From: an uncultured Desulfovibrionaceae bacterium | Lineage (GTDB): Bacteria > Desulfobacterota > Desulfovibrionia > Desulfovibrionales > Desulfovibrionaceae | DNA length: 64,000 bases | Assembly: GCA_949741925.1 (NCBI GenBank) | Contig: CATJOY010000043.1 | Location: 1 to 64,000, forward strand | Reading direction: 5' to 3' | Shown here: one piece after another, positions 36,168-45,840 of the stretch | Layout: every line of letters starts with the position of its first letter | How positions within the stretch are numbered: the stretch's first letter is position 1 | Notes under the pieces: model-generated | The model's input: only the letters and a program-made list of their open reading frames with translations | Databases searched by the model: none | What the model was told of the DNA's origin: nothing | Translations under genes and position numbers: made by a program

Positions 36168-36454
36168 TCGCAGCATGGCTTTTTTTCCCAGCGCTAGCCT
36201 GCCAAATCCTGGGGCTGGCCGCAACACTTGCCCAACGCCGACGGGAAAAAAAAGGGGAGTCTCGCCCCGGCCACAGCAGCCAAAAGCGCTTTGCTTTGTT
36301 CCTTTTCCTCGCGGGAGTTGTCGGGGCGATTCTCTATGCCCTGCCCCAAGGCAACATCCTCCTGGCGGCCGGACAGAGTATTTTTGCAGTGTTCTGCGTT
36401 CCGACGTTTCTGCCTGATCGTGCCCGCGCTGCGGACACCCGGGACAAGGCATAA
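36164..36454 (+). CDS. LAB_N-like small membrane protein
   Basis: 96 residues with two membrane segments: an N-terminal helix (about 3-21, AAWLFFPALACQILGLAAT) and a second (about 44-78, FALFLFLAGVVGAILYALPQGNILLAAGQSIFAV). The second resembles the lipid-A-disaccharide-synthase N-terminal (LAB_N) domain, although the usual WxxSE motif is absent. Such proteins often partner with adjacent GT2 enzymes. Translational coupling to the GT2 gene by an ATGA overlap supports co-function. Confidence 0.7.
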   Translation: MIAAWLFFPALACQILGLAATLAQRRREKKGESRPGHSSQKRFALFLFLAGVVGAILYALPQGNILLAAGQSIFAVFCVPTFLPDRARAADTRDKA

Positions 36455-36740
36455 AGAAACGTCTTTTTTCAGCCCATTCTCTGACGGAAACGAACGAGGA
36501 GCCGAGCAAGCGGAAAGACCTTGTTTTTGCATAAAACGCGGGCAATGCCGCTTTGAAAAGGGAACATTGCAAGGGTGCGCCTTCGGGCTGCGGACGAAAA
36601 CGCCTTGAGCAGCAGCCCTGGTGCAGTGACGCCGGAGGAATCCGGACACCGGCGGCAGCCCCGTAAAAGCCGCGCTTCGGTCTTCGGCACATGGCGTAGC
36701 GGACGCCTCCGAAAGTTCCGGGAAATCAAATGAAACGAGT

Positions 36741-37574
36741 ATGGCTATGATGAGTGCGGATACCCAACAGCCCGTAAGCCCCGCCCCCACGTCGGGCGCA
36801 GCCGGCTCCGCGCGTTCTGAAAAAGACGCCGAAAGCATACCGCCTACCGGCCACGCCCCTGGCCCCGTCTCAAGCGGCTCGGTCAAGCGCCACACCGGGA
36901 AAAACCCTTACAAGGCGCTGCTCAAGGGTGTGGTGGTGTTCCTGACGCTTCTCGGCGTTATCATTCTGACCCGGGTCATGGATTTCTCGCACCTGGATAC
37001 GCAATGGATGGATATCAATATCCGCCGCCAGGGCTTTCAAGGTATCATGCTCTTTATCGGCCTTTGCGCGGTGACCTCCGCGCTGGGCTTCCCCCGGCAG
37101 GCTCTAAGCTTTCTCGGCGGCTATGCCTTTGGCGCGGAACTCGGTATGCTCTACGCCACCCTTGGCACCACCACAGGCTGCGCCCTTGGCTTTTTCTATG
37201 CCCGGCTGATCGGACGATCCTTCATCACCCGCCTTTTCTCCGGCAGGGTTGCCCGAATCAACAACGTTCTCTCCAGAGCCCCATTCACCATGGCCTTGAT
37301 GATTCGCTTCATGCCCGTAGGCAGTAACGCCATCACCAACCTAGTGGGCGGCATCACCTCCATTCCGGCCTTTGGCTTCATTGCGGGCTCCTTTGTCGGC
37401 TATATCCCACAAAATTTGGTCTTTTCCATTCTCGGCAGCGGCATGCGTGTGGAAACGTTCTGGCGCGTCTTCCTCTCGGCGAGCTTGTTCATCATCTCTA
37501 CGGCGCTCGGCTGGATTCTGTACCGCCGCCACAAAGCTTCCCTACAACCGGAAGACCCCGAACAAAAAGTATGA
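36741..37574 (+). CDS. VTT-domain (DedA/TVP38/TMEM64) membrane protein
   Basis: 277 residues. A polar, proline-rich N-terminal tail of about 50 residues precedes five or so membrane helices with the VTT signature: GFPRQALSFLGGYAFGAELG near residue 115, FFYARLIGRSF and RFMPVGSNAITNLVGG near 192. VTT proteins act in lipid or small-molecule transport. Three ATGs lie within 12 nt, so the exact start is unsettled. The stop overlaps the next ATG (ATGA), coupling it to the MFS gene. Confidence 0.88.
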   Translation: MAMMSADTQQPVSPAPTSGAAGSARSEKDAESIPPTGHAPGPVSSGSVKRHTGKNPYKALLKGVVVFLTLLGVIILTRVMDFSHLDTQWMDINIRRQGFQGIMLFIGLCAVTSALGFPRQALSFLGGYAFGAELGMLYATLGTTTGCALGFFYARLIGRSFITRLFSGRVARINNVLSRAPFTMALMIRFMPVGSNAITNLVGGITSIPAFGFIAGSFVGYIPQNLVFSILGSGMRVETFWRVFLSASLFIISTALGWILYRRHKASLQPEDPEQKV

Positions 37575-38740
37575 ACATTCTCCGAAACCGCCACGCGCTG
37601 TTGGCCTTTGGCATGACAACCTGCATGATCATGGGGGTTAACGGCATTGTGCCTATAGTCCCCTTACTGCGTGAAATTTTTGGAATTTCTCCGGCTGCCG
37701 CCAGCCTGGCCATAACCATCTACACGCTGCCGGGCGTCTTTTTTTCACCTGTTGCCGGCGTTCTGGCTGACCGCTACGGCAGAAAACAGGTTGCCCTGGT
37801 CTCGCTCTTGTTATTCGGCTGCGGCGGTGTTGCCTGCGCCTTTGCCCCGAACTTTACAATTCTCCTGATCTGTCGTTTTTTTCAAGGAGTGGGCGGAACC
37901 TCTCTTGGAGTACTCAACACCACAATCATCGCCGATGCCTTCCCCAAAAACGAACTCCCCCGGCTGATGGGATACAACGGTACAGTTATCAGCCTCTCTA
38001 CAGCGGTGTACCCGCTGGCGGCAGGGCTGCTGGCCATATTGGGATGGCGTTGCACCTTTCTGCTGCCCTTGATGGCCCTGCCGGTATTCCTCCTAGCTCT
38101 GCGCACCCCTCTGGCCGGTCCCGGAAGCAGCTCCGGTCTGGCGCAGTACCTCAAAGAAAGTTGGCGTGTTGCCTCCTCCCCCCGCTATCTGGCGCTCTTC
38201 AGCGTAATCTTTCTTACCTTCATCATGCTTTATGGCCCGGTAGTCACCGTCTTTCCGATGCTGGCCCGGGATATGTTCAATGCCAGCCCGGCAGCTATCG
38301 GCAGCATTACTATCGCGGCTTCCCTTGGCGCTGCAATCACCGCCTCGCAATTGGGGAGGCTCTCCGCCACCTTCTCCGGGCCAACCCTCATGCTCCTGAG
38401 CCAGGGGTTCTATTGCCTTGCCCTGGTCCTCTTCCCCTTCATGCCCGGCCATTGGTATCTAACCATTCCGGCTCTGCTCTTTGGCCTGGGCCAAGGGCTC
38501 AACGTGGCTACCATCATGTCCATGCTTCTGGCGGATGCCCCGGCCTCCTCACGCGGAGCCATCGTCTCGGTCAACGGCATGCTGCTGCGCCTGGGGCAAA
38601 CCGTCGGTCCCCTCTTCTTCGGGGCAATCATGGCCGGTTTTGGGTTCAGCGCCGCTTTCTTCTCCGGGGCAGGCGTAGCCGTTGTAATGTTCGTGCTGGT
38701 GAAAGGCATGCGCCGCCTTACCTCCGCCCCCCGAAACTAA
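37571..38740 (+). CDS. Major facilitator superfamily transporter (drug/H+ antiporter-like)
   Basis: 389 residues with twelve predicted membrane helices and the MFS motif A in loop 2-3, GVLADRYGRKQVALVSLLLF near residue 60, as well as RFFQGVGGTSLG near 101. A proton-driven efflux role is likely for the family; substrate unknown. It precedes the flagellar genes in this window; an MFS gene beside fliR is also known from Desulfovibrio. Confidence 0.9.
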   Translation: MNILRNRHALLAFGMTTCMIMGVNGIVPIVPLLREIFGISPAAASLAITIYTLPGVFFSPVAGVLADRYGRKQVALVSLLLFGCGGVACAFAPNFTILLICRFFQGVGGTSLGVLNTTIIADAFPKNELPRLMGYNGTVISLSTAVYPLAAGLLAILGWRCTFLLPLMALPVFLLALRTPLAGPGSSSGLAQYLKESWRVASSPRYLALFSVIFLTFIMLYGPVVTVFPMLARDMFNASPAAIGSITIAASLGAAITASQLGRLSATFSGPTLMLLSQGFYCLALVLFPFMPGHWYLTIPALLFGLGQGLNVATIMSMLLADAPASSRGAIVSVNGMLLRLGQTVGPLFFGAIMAGFGFSAAFFSGAGVAVVMFVLVKGMRRLTSAPRN

Positions 38741-38791
38741 TGCCGCTTTGCGCGGCCCCGTATGCTCCAGGCGATAAATGCGCTTCCCCGG

Positions 38792-38807
38792 CGGAACAAA
38801 TTTTGCT
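38792..38807 (+). promoter_or_regulatory. Possible sigma-54 promoter before fliR
   Basis: CGGAACAAATTTTGCT keeps GG (38793-38794)-N10-GC (38805-38806). It would start transcription at about 38818, right at the fliR ATG, and no ribosome site is visible there. The promoter may therefore produce a leaderless message or the match may be fortuitous. Confidence 0.4.
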
Positions 38808-38818
38808 ATGTTCGCCGC

Positions 38819-39610
38819 ATGGAGCAGATTTTCGCCATAGACGTATCGCTTTTCACGAGCTTTCTGCTCACCTTGTTTCGTATCAGCCTGCTGGTTTTTC
38901 TGCTGCCCTTTTACGATGGCGCCAATATACCCGCCCAAGTCAAAGCGGCGCTGTGCATCGTGCTCAGCCTGGCCCTTTGGCCGCATCTCTCCCCTGACGG
39001 CACATTGTTTCCTGCCCACCCCTTGGGCATCATCTTACTGCTTTTCAGTGAAGCCTTGCTCGGTCTGCTTCTTGGGCTGTACATCAATTTCATTTTCGCG
39101 GGCATTCAGACCGGAGGCCAGCTCCTGGGTTTCCAAATGGGCTTTACCATGGCCAGTGTGGCAGACCCCATGACCGGGGCCCAGATCGCCATCACCTCCC
39201 AGTTGCTATACATGGTCTCCATGCTCTGCTTTTTGGCCCTGGACGGCCATTTACTCATACTTCAAGCGTTGACTTCCTCCTTCAAAATTATTCCTCCCGG
39301 CGCTTTTTTCATCCGTCCTCCCCTGCTGGCCGACGTTCTGGCGCTTTCCGGCATCATGTTTCTGCTGGCCATAAAAATTGCGGCTCCGGTGTTGGCCTGC
39401 TTGCTCATGGTAGAACTTGCCCTGGCCCTGATGGCCAGAGCCGCGCCGCAAATGAATTTGCTCATTCTGGGCATGCCCATCAAAATTGCCATAGGCTTCT
39501 TCTTCATGAGCCTTATCTTCACCATACTGGCCCGCTACCTGGAAGAGTTCCTGGTTGGCCTCGGCCCCATGTTCATCAACCTGTTGCGCGCTTCCGGCGG
39601 AGCCGTGTGA
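38819..39610 (+). CDS. fliR: Flagellar export apparatus protein FliR
   Basis: 263 residues, six membrane helices, part of the FliPQR export gate of the flagellar type III secretion system. Family features: a QIFAIDVSLFTSFLLTLFR N-terminus, GLQGQxL-like LLGFQMGFTMASVADPM near residue 101 and NLLILGMPIKIAIGF near 210. The start is the ATG at 38819, which restores a normal N-terminus; a longer frame to 38762 is unlikely. It opens a same-strand run through flhB, flhA, flhF, flhG, fliA and cheY. Confidence 0.95.
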   Translation: MEQIFAIDVSLFTSFLLTLFRISLLVFLLPFYDGANIPAQVKAALCIVLSLALWPHLSPDGTLFPAHPLGIILLLFSEALLGLLLGLYINFIFAGIQTGGQLLGFQMGFTMASVADPMTGAQIAITSQLLYMVSMLCFLALDGHLLILQALTSSFKIIPPGAFFIRPPLLADVLALSGIMFLLAIKIAAPVLACLLMVELALALMARAAPQMNLLILGMPIKIAIGFFFMSLIFTILARYLEEFLVGLGPMFINLLRASGGAV

Positions 39611-39646
39611 GGCCGGCTGCGCCGAAACTGAGGCCAAGGAAACGCC

Positions 39647-40771
39647 GTGCCCCAAAAAGACCCCAGCAGAACCGAACGAGCCACACCGAAACGTCTCCGC
39701 AAAGCCCGCAACGAAGGAAATGTTCATAAATCCCAGGAGCTGACCAAAACGGTAGCGTTGCTGATCAGCGTGATCATGCTCTTTTTCTGGGTCAACGTTA
39801 TCAGCCGGGGAACGGAAAGCCTGCTCCGGCACTTCCTCTCTACAGCTATACTAGATTTTGATCCAACGCCTGCCAGCGTTATGAACATGTTTGTCTGGCT
39901 TTCCCTGGAAACGGCCAAGATGATTTTGCCCGTCATGTTGGTTATCGGTCTGGCCACCTTCGGCATTCTGCGCTTCCAGGTGGGCTCGCTCTGGACAACC
40001 AAAGTATTCAAACCCAAACTCAGCAAATTCAACCCCATTCCCGGCATCAAACGGATGTTTTTCTCTTTGGGCACCTTGACCCGGTTGGCCAAAAGCCTGG
40101 CCCTGGCGCTGGTTATAGGCATTGCTCCCTGGCTGGTCATCCGCACCGAATCGGAAAATTTCCTGAGCCTGTATTACGCGGACGCCGGCGAACTGGCTTC
40201 CTATATCCTGCATATAGGCTGGAAAATGTTTCTCTACGCCCTGGTGCCAATGGTCATCATCTCCCTGATCGATTATTTTTACACCCGCTGGGACTACGGC
40301 GAAAACCTGAAAATGACCAAGGCCGAGGTCAAGGACGAGCACCGCCAGCAGGAAGGCGACCCTATGGTCAAATCCAAGCAGCGCCAGAAAATGATGCAAA
40401 TGGGCATGCGGCGCATGATGCAGCAGGTGCCTAAGGCGGATGTGGTCATCACCAACCCCACTCACATTGCGGTGGCGCTCAGTTACGACAGTATGGAAGC
40501 CCCGGCGCCCGTAGTGGTGGCCAAGGGCGCGGATAAAATTGCAGAAAAAATCAAGGAAGTGGCTCGCGAAAACAAGGTTCCCATCCGGGAGAATAAGCCG
40601 CTGGCACGGACTTTGTATAAAGAGGTGGAAATAGGAGACATGATTCCCGAGGATGTCTACCAGGCGGTAGCCGCGATTCTCGCCCAGGTTTGGAAAACCA
40701 GGCCGCGCAAGCAGGCAAGAACAACCGTTCGGCCGCCGGGATCACAACAGACAAAGGCGCAAAGACGCTGA
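39647..40771 (+). CDS. flhB: Flagellar export switch protein FlhB
   Basis: 374 residues: N-terminal KRLRKARNEGNVHKSQELT block, four membrane helices (about 33-210) and a cytoplasmic autocleavage domain with NPTH at 270-273, where self-cleavage switches export from rod/hook to filament substrates. The C-terminal tail is long and basic. The start is a GTG at 39647 with AAGGAA 5-6 nt upstream. Confidence 0.96.
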   Translation: MPQKDPSRTERATPKRLRKARNEGNVHKSQELTKTVALLISVIMLFFWVNVISRGTESLLRHFLSTAILDFDPTPASVMNMFVWLSLETAKMILPVMLVIGLATFGILRFQVGSLWTTKVFKPKLSKFNPIPGIKRMFFSLGTLTRLAKSLALALVIGIAPWLVIRTESENFLSLYYADAGELASYILHIGWKMFLYALVPMVIISLIDYFYTRWDYGENLKMTKAEVKDEHRQQEGDPMVKSKQRQKMMQMGMRRMMQQVPKADVVITNPTHIAVALSYDSMEAPAPVVVAKGADKIAEKIKEVARENKVPIRENKPLARTLYKEVEIGDMIPEDVYQAVAAILAQVWKTRPRKQARTTVRPPGSQQTKAQRR

Positions 40772-40849
40772 GCAGGCCGTAAGGATTCTTCCTCGCTGCC
40801 GACGGGAATCTGACGAGTACGAGCCATACCCAGCAAGGAAGACAAAAAT

Positions 40850-42994
40850 ATGACAACGAAACCAGCAGCGCTTCCCACCATGAACTACGAGAGATTCGCC
40901 CGCCAGGGAGATGTGCTCCTGGCCGGTGGCGTGGTGGTTATTCTCTTTGTCATGCTGGTCCCCCTGCCCACGTTCTTCCTGGACCTGATGCTCTGCTTTT
41001 CCATATCGCTCTCTTTGCTGATCCTGATCACCTCCATGTTCATGCTCTCACCGCTGGAGTTTTCAATCTTTCCTTCTCTCCTCCTGGTCACCACGTTGAT
41101 GCGCCTTGCCCTCAATGTGGCCTCCACCCGGCTGATTCTCATGAACGGCGATTCAGGAACAGACGCCGCCGGTTCCATCATCCAAGCCTTCGGCGAATTC
41201 GTTGTGGGCGGCAGCTACATCATCGGTGCAGTTATCTTTCTGATTCTCTTCGTGCTCAACAAACTGGTCATTACCTCAGGCACTACCCGCATCGCGGAAG
41301 TGGCCGCCCGCTTCACTTTGGATGCCATGCCCGGTAAACAGATGGCTATCGAAGCCGATCTCAACGCCGGCCTGATTGATGAAGCGGAAGCAACCCGCCG
41401 CAGAAGCGCAATGCGCAAGGAAGCGGATTTTTATGGCGCTATGGACGGTGCGGGCAAGTTCGTGCAGGGAGACGTCAACGCCGGCCTGTTCATCATGCTG
41501 ATCAACATCGTCGGCGGCATCCTGCTGGGCGTATTCCAGCGCGGCATGAGCTGGGAAGCGGCATTGCAGACCTATTCGCTCTTGACCATCGGCGATGGCC
41601 TCGTCTCCACTATTCCTTCCATCATCAGCTCTACATCGGCTGGTCTGATCGTCTCCCGAGCAGCCTCCGAAGCCAAGATGGGCGAAGAGTACATCGGCCA
41701 GTTAACCCATAACACCCGGGCACTGAAGCTCGTCTCCGCTGTGCTGCTTGTCTTCGCTGCGGTGCCCGGCATGCCGACGCTGCCCTTCCTGACCTTCGCG
41801 GTGCTGGTCTTCGGGCTCTCCCGCCTGGTCGGCACTACCCGCGATAACGTTTCTGATGCCCCCGGCGCGAGCGGCGCGCCCAAATCCTCCGGCTCTTCCG
41901 CTCCGGCCGGACGGCCGGCAGGGCAAAACGGCGAAGGGGCCTTTGATACACCTGAAGAGGTGGCCGCTCTTCTGCCCCTCGATACCCTGGAGCTGGAAGT
42001 GGGCTACGGCCTTATCCCCCTGGTGGATGAAGACCAGGGTGGCGGTCTGCTCGCGCGTATCCGCTCCATACGCCGTCAGTTCGCTCTGGATACCGGGGTT
42101 ATTATTCCCTCGCTCCACCTGCGCGACAACCTTCAGTTGAAGCCCGGCCAGTACGCTCTCTTGATCAAGGGCAACCAGGTGGCCTCGGCGGAAATTTTGG
42201 TAGATCACCTCCTGGCTATGGATCCGGGCAACGCTAAGCACAATATTCGGGGCATCGAAACCCGCGAGCCCGCCTTTAACCTGCCGGCGCTGTGGGTGCC
42301 CGAATCGCAGAAGGAAGAAGCCATGCTGGCCGGCTATACTGTGGTTGACCCCTCAACGGTCATTGCCACCCACCTCACCGAGGTCTTCAGACGCCATCTG
42401 GCCGATTTCCTGGGCCGCCAAGAAGTCCAGGGACTCCTCGACAACCTGGCCAAGCAGGCCCCCAAAGCTGTGGAGGAACTGGTTCCCGGCATCCTGCCGC
42501 TGGGCGTTGTGCAACGGGTTCTACAAAACCTGCTGCGCGAAAACGTTTCCATCCGCGATCTTCTCACTATTGTGGAAACCCTGGCCGACAACGGGGTAGC
42601 CGTGAAGAACCCGGAAATGCTGACGGAATATGTACGGGAAAGGCTTGCGCGAACCATTGTAAAGCCCTACATGGATTCGGCGGGCTCGCTCCCCATCATC
42701 ACCCTGGATCCCAAAACCGAACAGGTACTTCAAGAATCCGTACGCCAAATGGAAGGCGGCAGTTATCTGGCGCTCAACCCGGGAACCGCCCAACGCCTGA
42801 TGCAACGTATCAACAATACCGTGGAAAATGCTGTATCCACTGACGGCCAGCCCGTTGTTCTAGCTAGTCCGGTTATACGTCCCCATCTGGCCCAGTTGGT
42901 TACTCGCTTTATCCCCGGGGTGCCGGTTATTTCCCAAGCCGAAATTCCGCCGGATATCCGCCTGACGGCCGTTGGAACAGTCAGCGTGGAATAA
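40850..42994 (+). CDS. flhA: Flagellar export protein FlhA
   Basis: 714 residues, eight N-terminal membrane helices and a C-terminal cytoplasmic docking ring. Signatures: SLLLVTTLMRLALNVASTRLI near residue 75, the FHIPEP-type region DAMPGKQMAIEADLNAGLI near 160, and a variable linker (about 343-372) rich in Gly, Ser and Ala. GGAAG lies upstream of the ATG. It recognises export chaperone-substrate complexes. Confidence 0.97.
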   Translation: MTTKPAALPTMNYERFARQGDVLLAGGVVVILFVMLVPLPTFFLDLMLCFSISLSLLILITSMFMLSPLEFSIFPSLLLVTTLMRLALNVASTRLILMNGDSGTDAAGSIIQAFGEFVVGGSYIIGAVIFLILFVLNKLVITSGTTRIAEVAARFTLDAMPGKQMAIEADLNAGLIDEAEATRRRSAMRKEADFYGAMDGAGKFVQGDVNAGLFIMLINIVGGILLGVFQRGMSWEAALQTYSLLTIGDGLVSTIPSIISSTSAGLIVSRAASEAKMGEEYIGQLTHNTRALKLVSAVLLVFAAVPGMPTLPFLTFAVLVFGLSRLVGTTRDNVSDAPGASGAPKSSGSSAPAGRPAGQNGEGAFDTPEEVAALLPLDTLELEVGYGLIPLVDEDQGGGLLARIRSIRRQFALDTGVIIPSLHLRDNLQLKPGQYALLIKGNQVASAEILVDHLLAMDPGNAKHNIRGIETREPAFNLPALWVPESQKEEAMLAGYTVVDPSTVIATHLTEVFRRHLADFLGRQEVQGLLDNLAKQAPKAVEELVPGILPLGVVQRVLQNLLRENVSIRDLLTIVETLADNGVAVKNPEMLTEYVRERLARTIVKPYMDSAGSLPIITLDPKTEQVLQESVRQMEGGSYLALNPGTAQRLMQRINNTVENAVSTDGQPVVLASPVIRPHLAQLVTRFIPGVPVISQAEIPPDIRLTAVGTVSVE

Positions 42995-43033
42995 CCCCAG
43001 CCGTAGTTACTGAATACATGAAGGAAAATAACA

Positions 43034-44179
43034 ATGCAGGTCAAAGTCTTCTCAGGTCCCACACCAACCGCGGTGCTCTCCAGTATCAAGGCCGAACTCG
43101 GCTCCGATGCTGTCATTCTGGACACCAGGGAAACCAAGGAAGACGGCCAAACGCTCATTACCATGACCGTTGCGTTAGACCGCGACTCCACCGAAAAGAC
43201 CAGCGAAGACAGCGGGGGGGGCTCCTTTGCCCGAGCTTTGGATTCGGCGCAGGCGGAATACCCCCCCGATCCCCCCGCCCCTTCCTCCCTGCCTCCGGGC
43301 TGGCAACTGTGGCATGAGGAATGGAGCAGCATCAAAAGCCATCTCATGGCCTTGATGAAATCGGAAATACAAGTCGAGAAGCTCTCCCCGCGGCAACGCG
43401 TAGCCGTAGAATTCCTTCAGCGTGAAGGTGTTAATGATACGGTTATGCTGGGAGTTTATACCTCTCTTTTGCAACGCCCGGGCGCGTCCGTGCTGGACCC
43501 GTTGGCTGAGATGATTTCGGTAAAGGCCTGGGGACGGGAAAAATGGAAGCAGAAAATACAGATTATCGCCGGGCCTTACGGCGTGGGGAAAACCACGGTG
43601 GTTGTGCGTCTGGCGCTCTGGTTGCGCAAAGCAAATCCCTCTCTGCGCGTCTGTTTAGTCAATGCTGATGGCGAGCGAGGGGGAGGAAGGCTTCTTCTGA
43701 AAAACTACGCCGAGCTATCAGATCTGGAATACCGCGAAGCCGGTTCCAAGTTGGAAATTGCCGCCATTTTTGCTGAAGATGCCAGAAATAACCTTTTTGA
43801 CATCATTCTCGTAGATACGCCTGCTCTGGGCCGGGGCAAAACCATGTCTCGAATGCTGACCGAACTGGGGCTTGCGAGAAACGACGCGGCGCTCCATCTG
43901 GTACTTGCCCCCCACTATTCCGAAAGCATCTACCCCATGTTGCTGGAACGGTACAGTCCGGGCAAAGCCGGTCCGCGGGAGATGGGGTTAATCTGGTCTA
44001 AATTGGATGAGGTAGAAAAATTCGGCCAAGTAATCAACGTATCCGCATCATCCCATTTGCCGATTTCGGCCCTTTCTTACGGACCCGGCCTGCTCAATAC
44101 GCTGTTGCCCGCTCGAGATACCACGCTATGGCGGCTGTTATTTAAGCGCGAGTTGCCGGACGCAGTGCACGCAGCATGA
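43034..44179 (+). CDS. flhF: Flagellar placement GTPase FlhF
   Basis: 381 residues: N-terminal domain (MQVKVFSGPTPTAVLSSIK), a proline-rich linker about 75-100, and an SRP-type GTPase domain with P-loop GPYGVGKTTVVVRLA near residue 180, a DxxR-like VNADGERGGGR near 210 in place of the usual DTYR box and ILVDTPALGRG near 257. FlhF sets where, and with FlhG how many, flagella form. AAGGAA precedes the ATG. Confidence 0.93.
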   Translation: MQVKVFSGPTPTAVLSSIKAELGSDAVILDTRETKEDGQTLITMTVALDRDSTEKTSEDSGGGSFARALDSAQAEYPPDPPAPSSLPPGWQLWHEEWSSIKSHLMALMKSEIQVEKLSPRQRVAVEFLQREGVNDTVMLGVYTSLLQRPGASVLDPLAEMISVKAWGREKWKQKIQIIAGPYGVGKTTVVVRLALWLRKANPSLRVCLVNADGERGGGRLLLKNYAELSDLEYREAGSKLEIAAIFAEDARNNLFDIILVDTPALGRGKTMSRMLTELGLARNDAALHLVLAPHYSESIYPMLLERYSPGKAGPREMGLIWSKLDEVEKFGQVINVSASSHLPISALSYGPGLLNTLLPARDTTLWRLLFKRELPDAVHAA

Positions 44180-44242
44180 TTCCGAACGCCGGCGCATAGC
44201 CCGGCAGCGGATGGATAGAATAAGATCTATGGAGAAATTTCC

Positions 44243-45064
44243 ATGAAGAGCACTATGCCCCTCGTGTTTTCCATCACCTCCGGCAAGGGAGGAGTGGGCA
44301 AGACCAATATAGCCGTAAACCTGGCCATCGCTCTGGCTCGGTTCGGCAAGCGCGTCATTCTGCTTGATGCTGACCTAGGCCTTGCTAATGTCGACGTTAT
44401 TCTCGGCATAACGCCTAAATACAACCTTTTTCATCTTTTCAACGGGGAAGCCGGGCTTGAGGATATTCTCTATCAAACGGAATTCGGCTTTAAAATTCTG
44501 CCCTCGGCTTCCGGTGTAACGGAAATGTTGCAGCTTTCTCCGGAACACAAGATGGAATTGCTTGACGCCATGGATTCCCTTGAGGAAGAGCTTGATTTCC
44601 TGGTTGTGGATACAGGCGCCGGCATCAACAATGATGTTTTATATTTCAACCTGGCCGCCCAGGAGCGTATTGTCATCCTTACTCCGGAGCCTACCTCCCT
44701 AACGGATGCCTACGCGCTTATAAAGGTGCTGCGTCAGCATCACAAGGTTGACCATTTCAAAGTTTTGGTTAATCTTACAGCCGATCAAAAAGAAGCTAAG
44801 CAGGTGTACATGCGTTTGTACCAGGCCTGCGATCATTTTCTCACCGGCGTCTCCCTGGAGCTGATCGGTTTTATCCCCCGCGATGCTTCGGTGCGTGAAT
44901 CCGTGATCAAACAAACTCCCTTCTGCGTTACAGCGCCGGAGGGGGCCGCCTGCAAGGCAGTGACCCAGGCGGCGCATACAATTGAAACTTGGGATGTGCC
45001 GGCGAGCCTCGATGGAAACATCAAGTTCTTCTGGAAACGCCTCCTTTTCCGGCAGGAAAGCTAG
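44243..45064 (+). CDS. flhG: MinD-like ATPase FlhG (FleN)
   Basis: 273 residues. Deviant Walker A ITSGKGGVGKTNIAVNLA at 11-28, switch region LLDADLGLANVDVILG near 38 and LVVDTGAGI near 118. It limits flagellar number with FlhF. The C-terminal amphipathic helix region ends FFWKRLLF. The last 53 nt overlap the fliA start region, which suggests translational coupling. Confidence 0.95.
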   Translation: MKSTMPLVFSITSGKGGVGKTNIAVNLAIALARFGKRVILLDADLGLANVDVILGITPKYNLFHLFNGEAGLEDILYQTEFGFKILPSASGVTEMLQLSPEHKMELLDAMDSLEEELDFLVVDTGAGINNDVLYFNLAAQERIVILTPEPTSLTDAYALIKVLRQHHKVDHFKVLVNLTADQKEAKQVYMRLYQACDHFLTGVSLELIGFIPRDASVRESVIKQTPFCVTAPEGAACKAVTQAAHTIETWDVPASLDGNIKFFWKRLLFRQES

Positions 45065-45827
45065 CGGGCCTGCCCGCGGCGCCTGGGATGAATTCAACGA
45101 TGGCCAAAAAGCCTGGGATGAATTCAGCCACGCCGAACAGGAAGCCATAGTCCGCCACTTCGCCCCAAAGGTGAAGTATCTTGCCTTGCGCCTGAAATCA
45201 CGCCTTCCCAAAAATGTGGAGCTTACCGATCTCATCAGCGCCGGAACCCTCGGATTGATGGAATCCTTTGGCAAGTTCCAGCCTTCTCTCGGATTTAAAT
45301 TCGATACGTACGCGGAAAACCGTATTCGCGGCGCCATGCTGGATGAACTGCGCCGGATGGATTGGCTCCCCAGAGGCTTACGCCAGCGGGTTCGCCGTCT
45401 GGATGAGGCCATCCAGAAAATCGAACACGCCAGCGGCAGATCCCCCTCTGAAGAGGAGTTGGCCGAGGCCACCGGATTAGAACGATCCGAAGTGCGTGAA
45501 GGGCTTGAGGCTCTGCAAAGCCAACTGTGCCTTTCGCTGGACAGTATCCAGGATTCTTTCAGTACAGATGGGGCCAAAGGCGAAGGGGAACCTTTTAATG
45601 AAGCCGCCGCCGGAGAAATGCTCGCGAGAGTTGCCTCTCTCATAGATCAATTGACAGCGCGAGAAAAACTGGTATTATCACTCTATTATACTGAGGAATT
45701 AAATATGCGTGAGACCGCCGAAGTTATGGGCATTACCGAGGGGCGGGTTTCCCAGCTCCATTCGCAGGCCTTAACCCGCCTGCGGCGGGAATTTGCCAAT
45801 GCCTTCGGCGATCATGATGTTTTGTAA
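45012..45827 (+). CDS. fliA: Flagellar sigma factor FliA (sigma-28)
   Basis: 271 residues with sigma-70 family regions 2 (VELTDLISAGTLGLMESFGKF near 70), 3 and 4 (LSLYYTEELNMRETAEVMGITEGRVSQLHSQAL near the C-terminus). It directs late flagellar genes. In-frame starts exist at 44982 (TTG), 44994 (ATG) and 45012 (ATG), all inside flhG; none has a strong ribosome site and the last gives the most natural length. Residues 24-33 and 34-43 (AWDEFNDGQK / AWDEFSHAEQ) are a tandem duplication of 30 nt. Confidence 0.95.
   Translation: METSSSSGNASFSGRKASGPARGAWDEFNDGQKAWDEFSHAEQEAIVRHFAPKVKYLALRLKSRLPKNVELTDLISAGTLGLMESFGKFQPSLGFKFDTYAENRIRGAMLDELRRMDWLPRGLRQRVRRLDEAIQKIEHASGRSPSEEELAEATGLERSEVREGLEALQSQLCLSLDSIQDSFSTDGAKGEGEPFNEAAAGEMLARVASLIDQLTAREKLVLSLYYTEELNMRETAEVMGITEGRVSQLHSQALTRLRREFANAFGDHDVL
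45081..45126 (+). repeat. 30-nt tandem duplication within fliA
   Basis: The 16-mer GCCTGGGATGAATTCA occurs at 45081-45096 and 45111-45126, exactly 30 nt apart and in frame, so ten residues are duplicated at the N-terminus of FliA. Confidence 0.75.
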
Positions 45828-45840
45828 CAAGGAGCAGATC

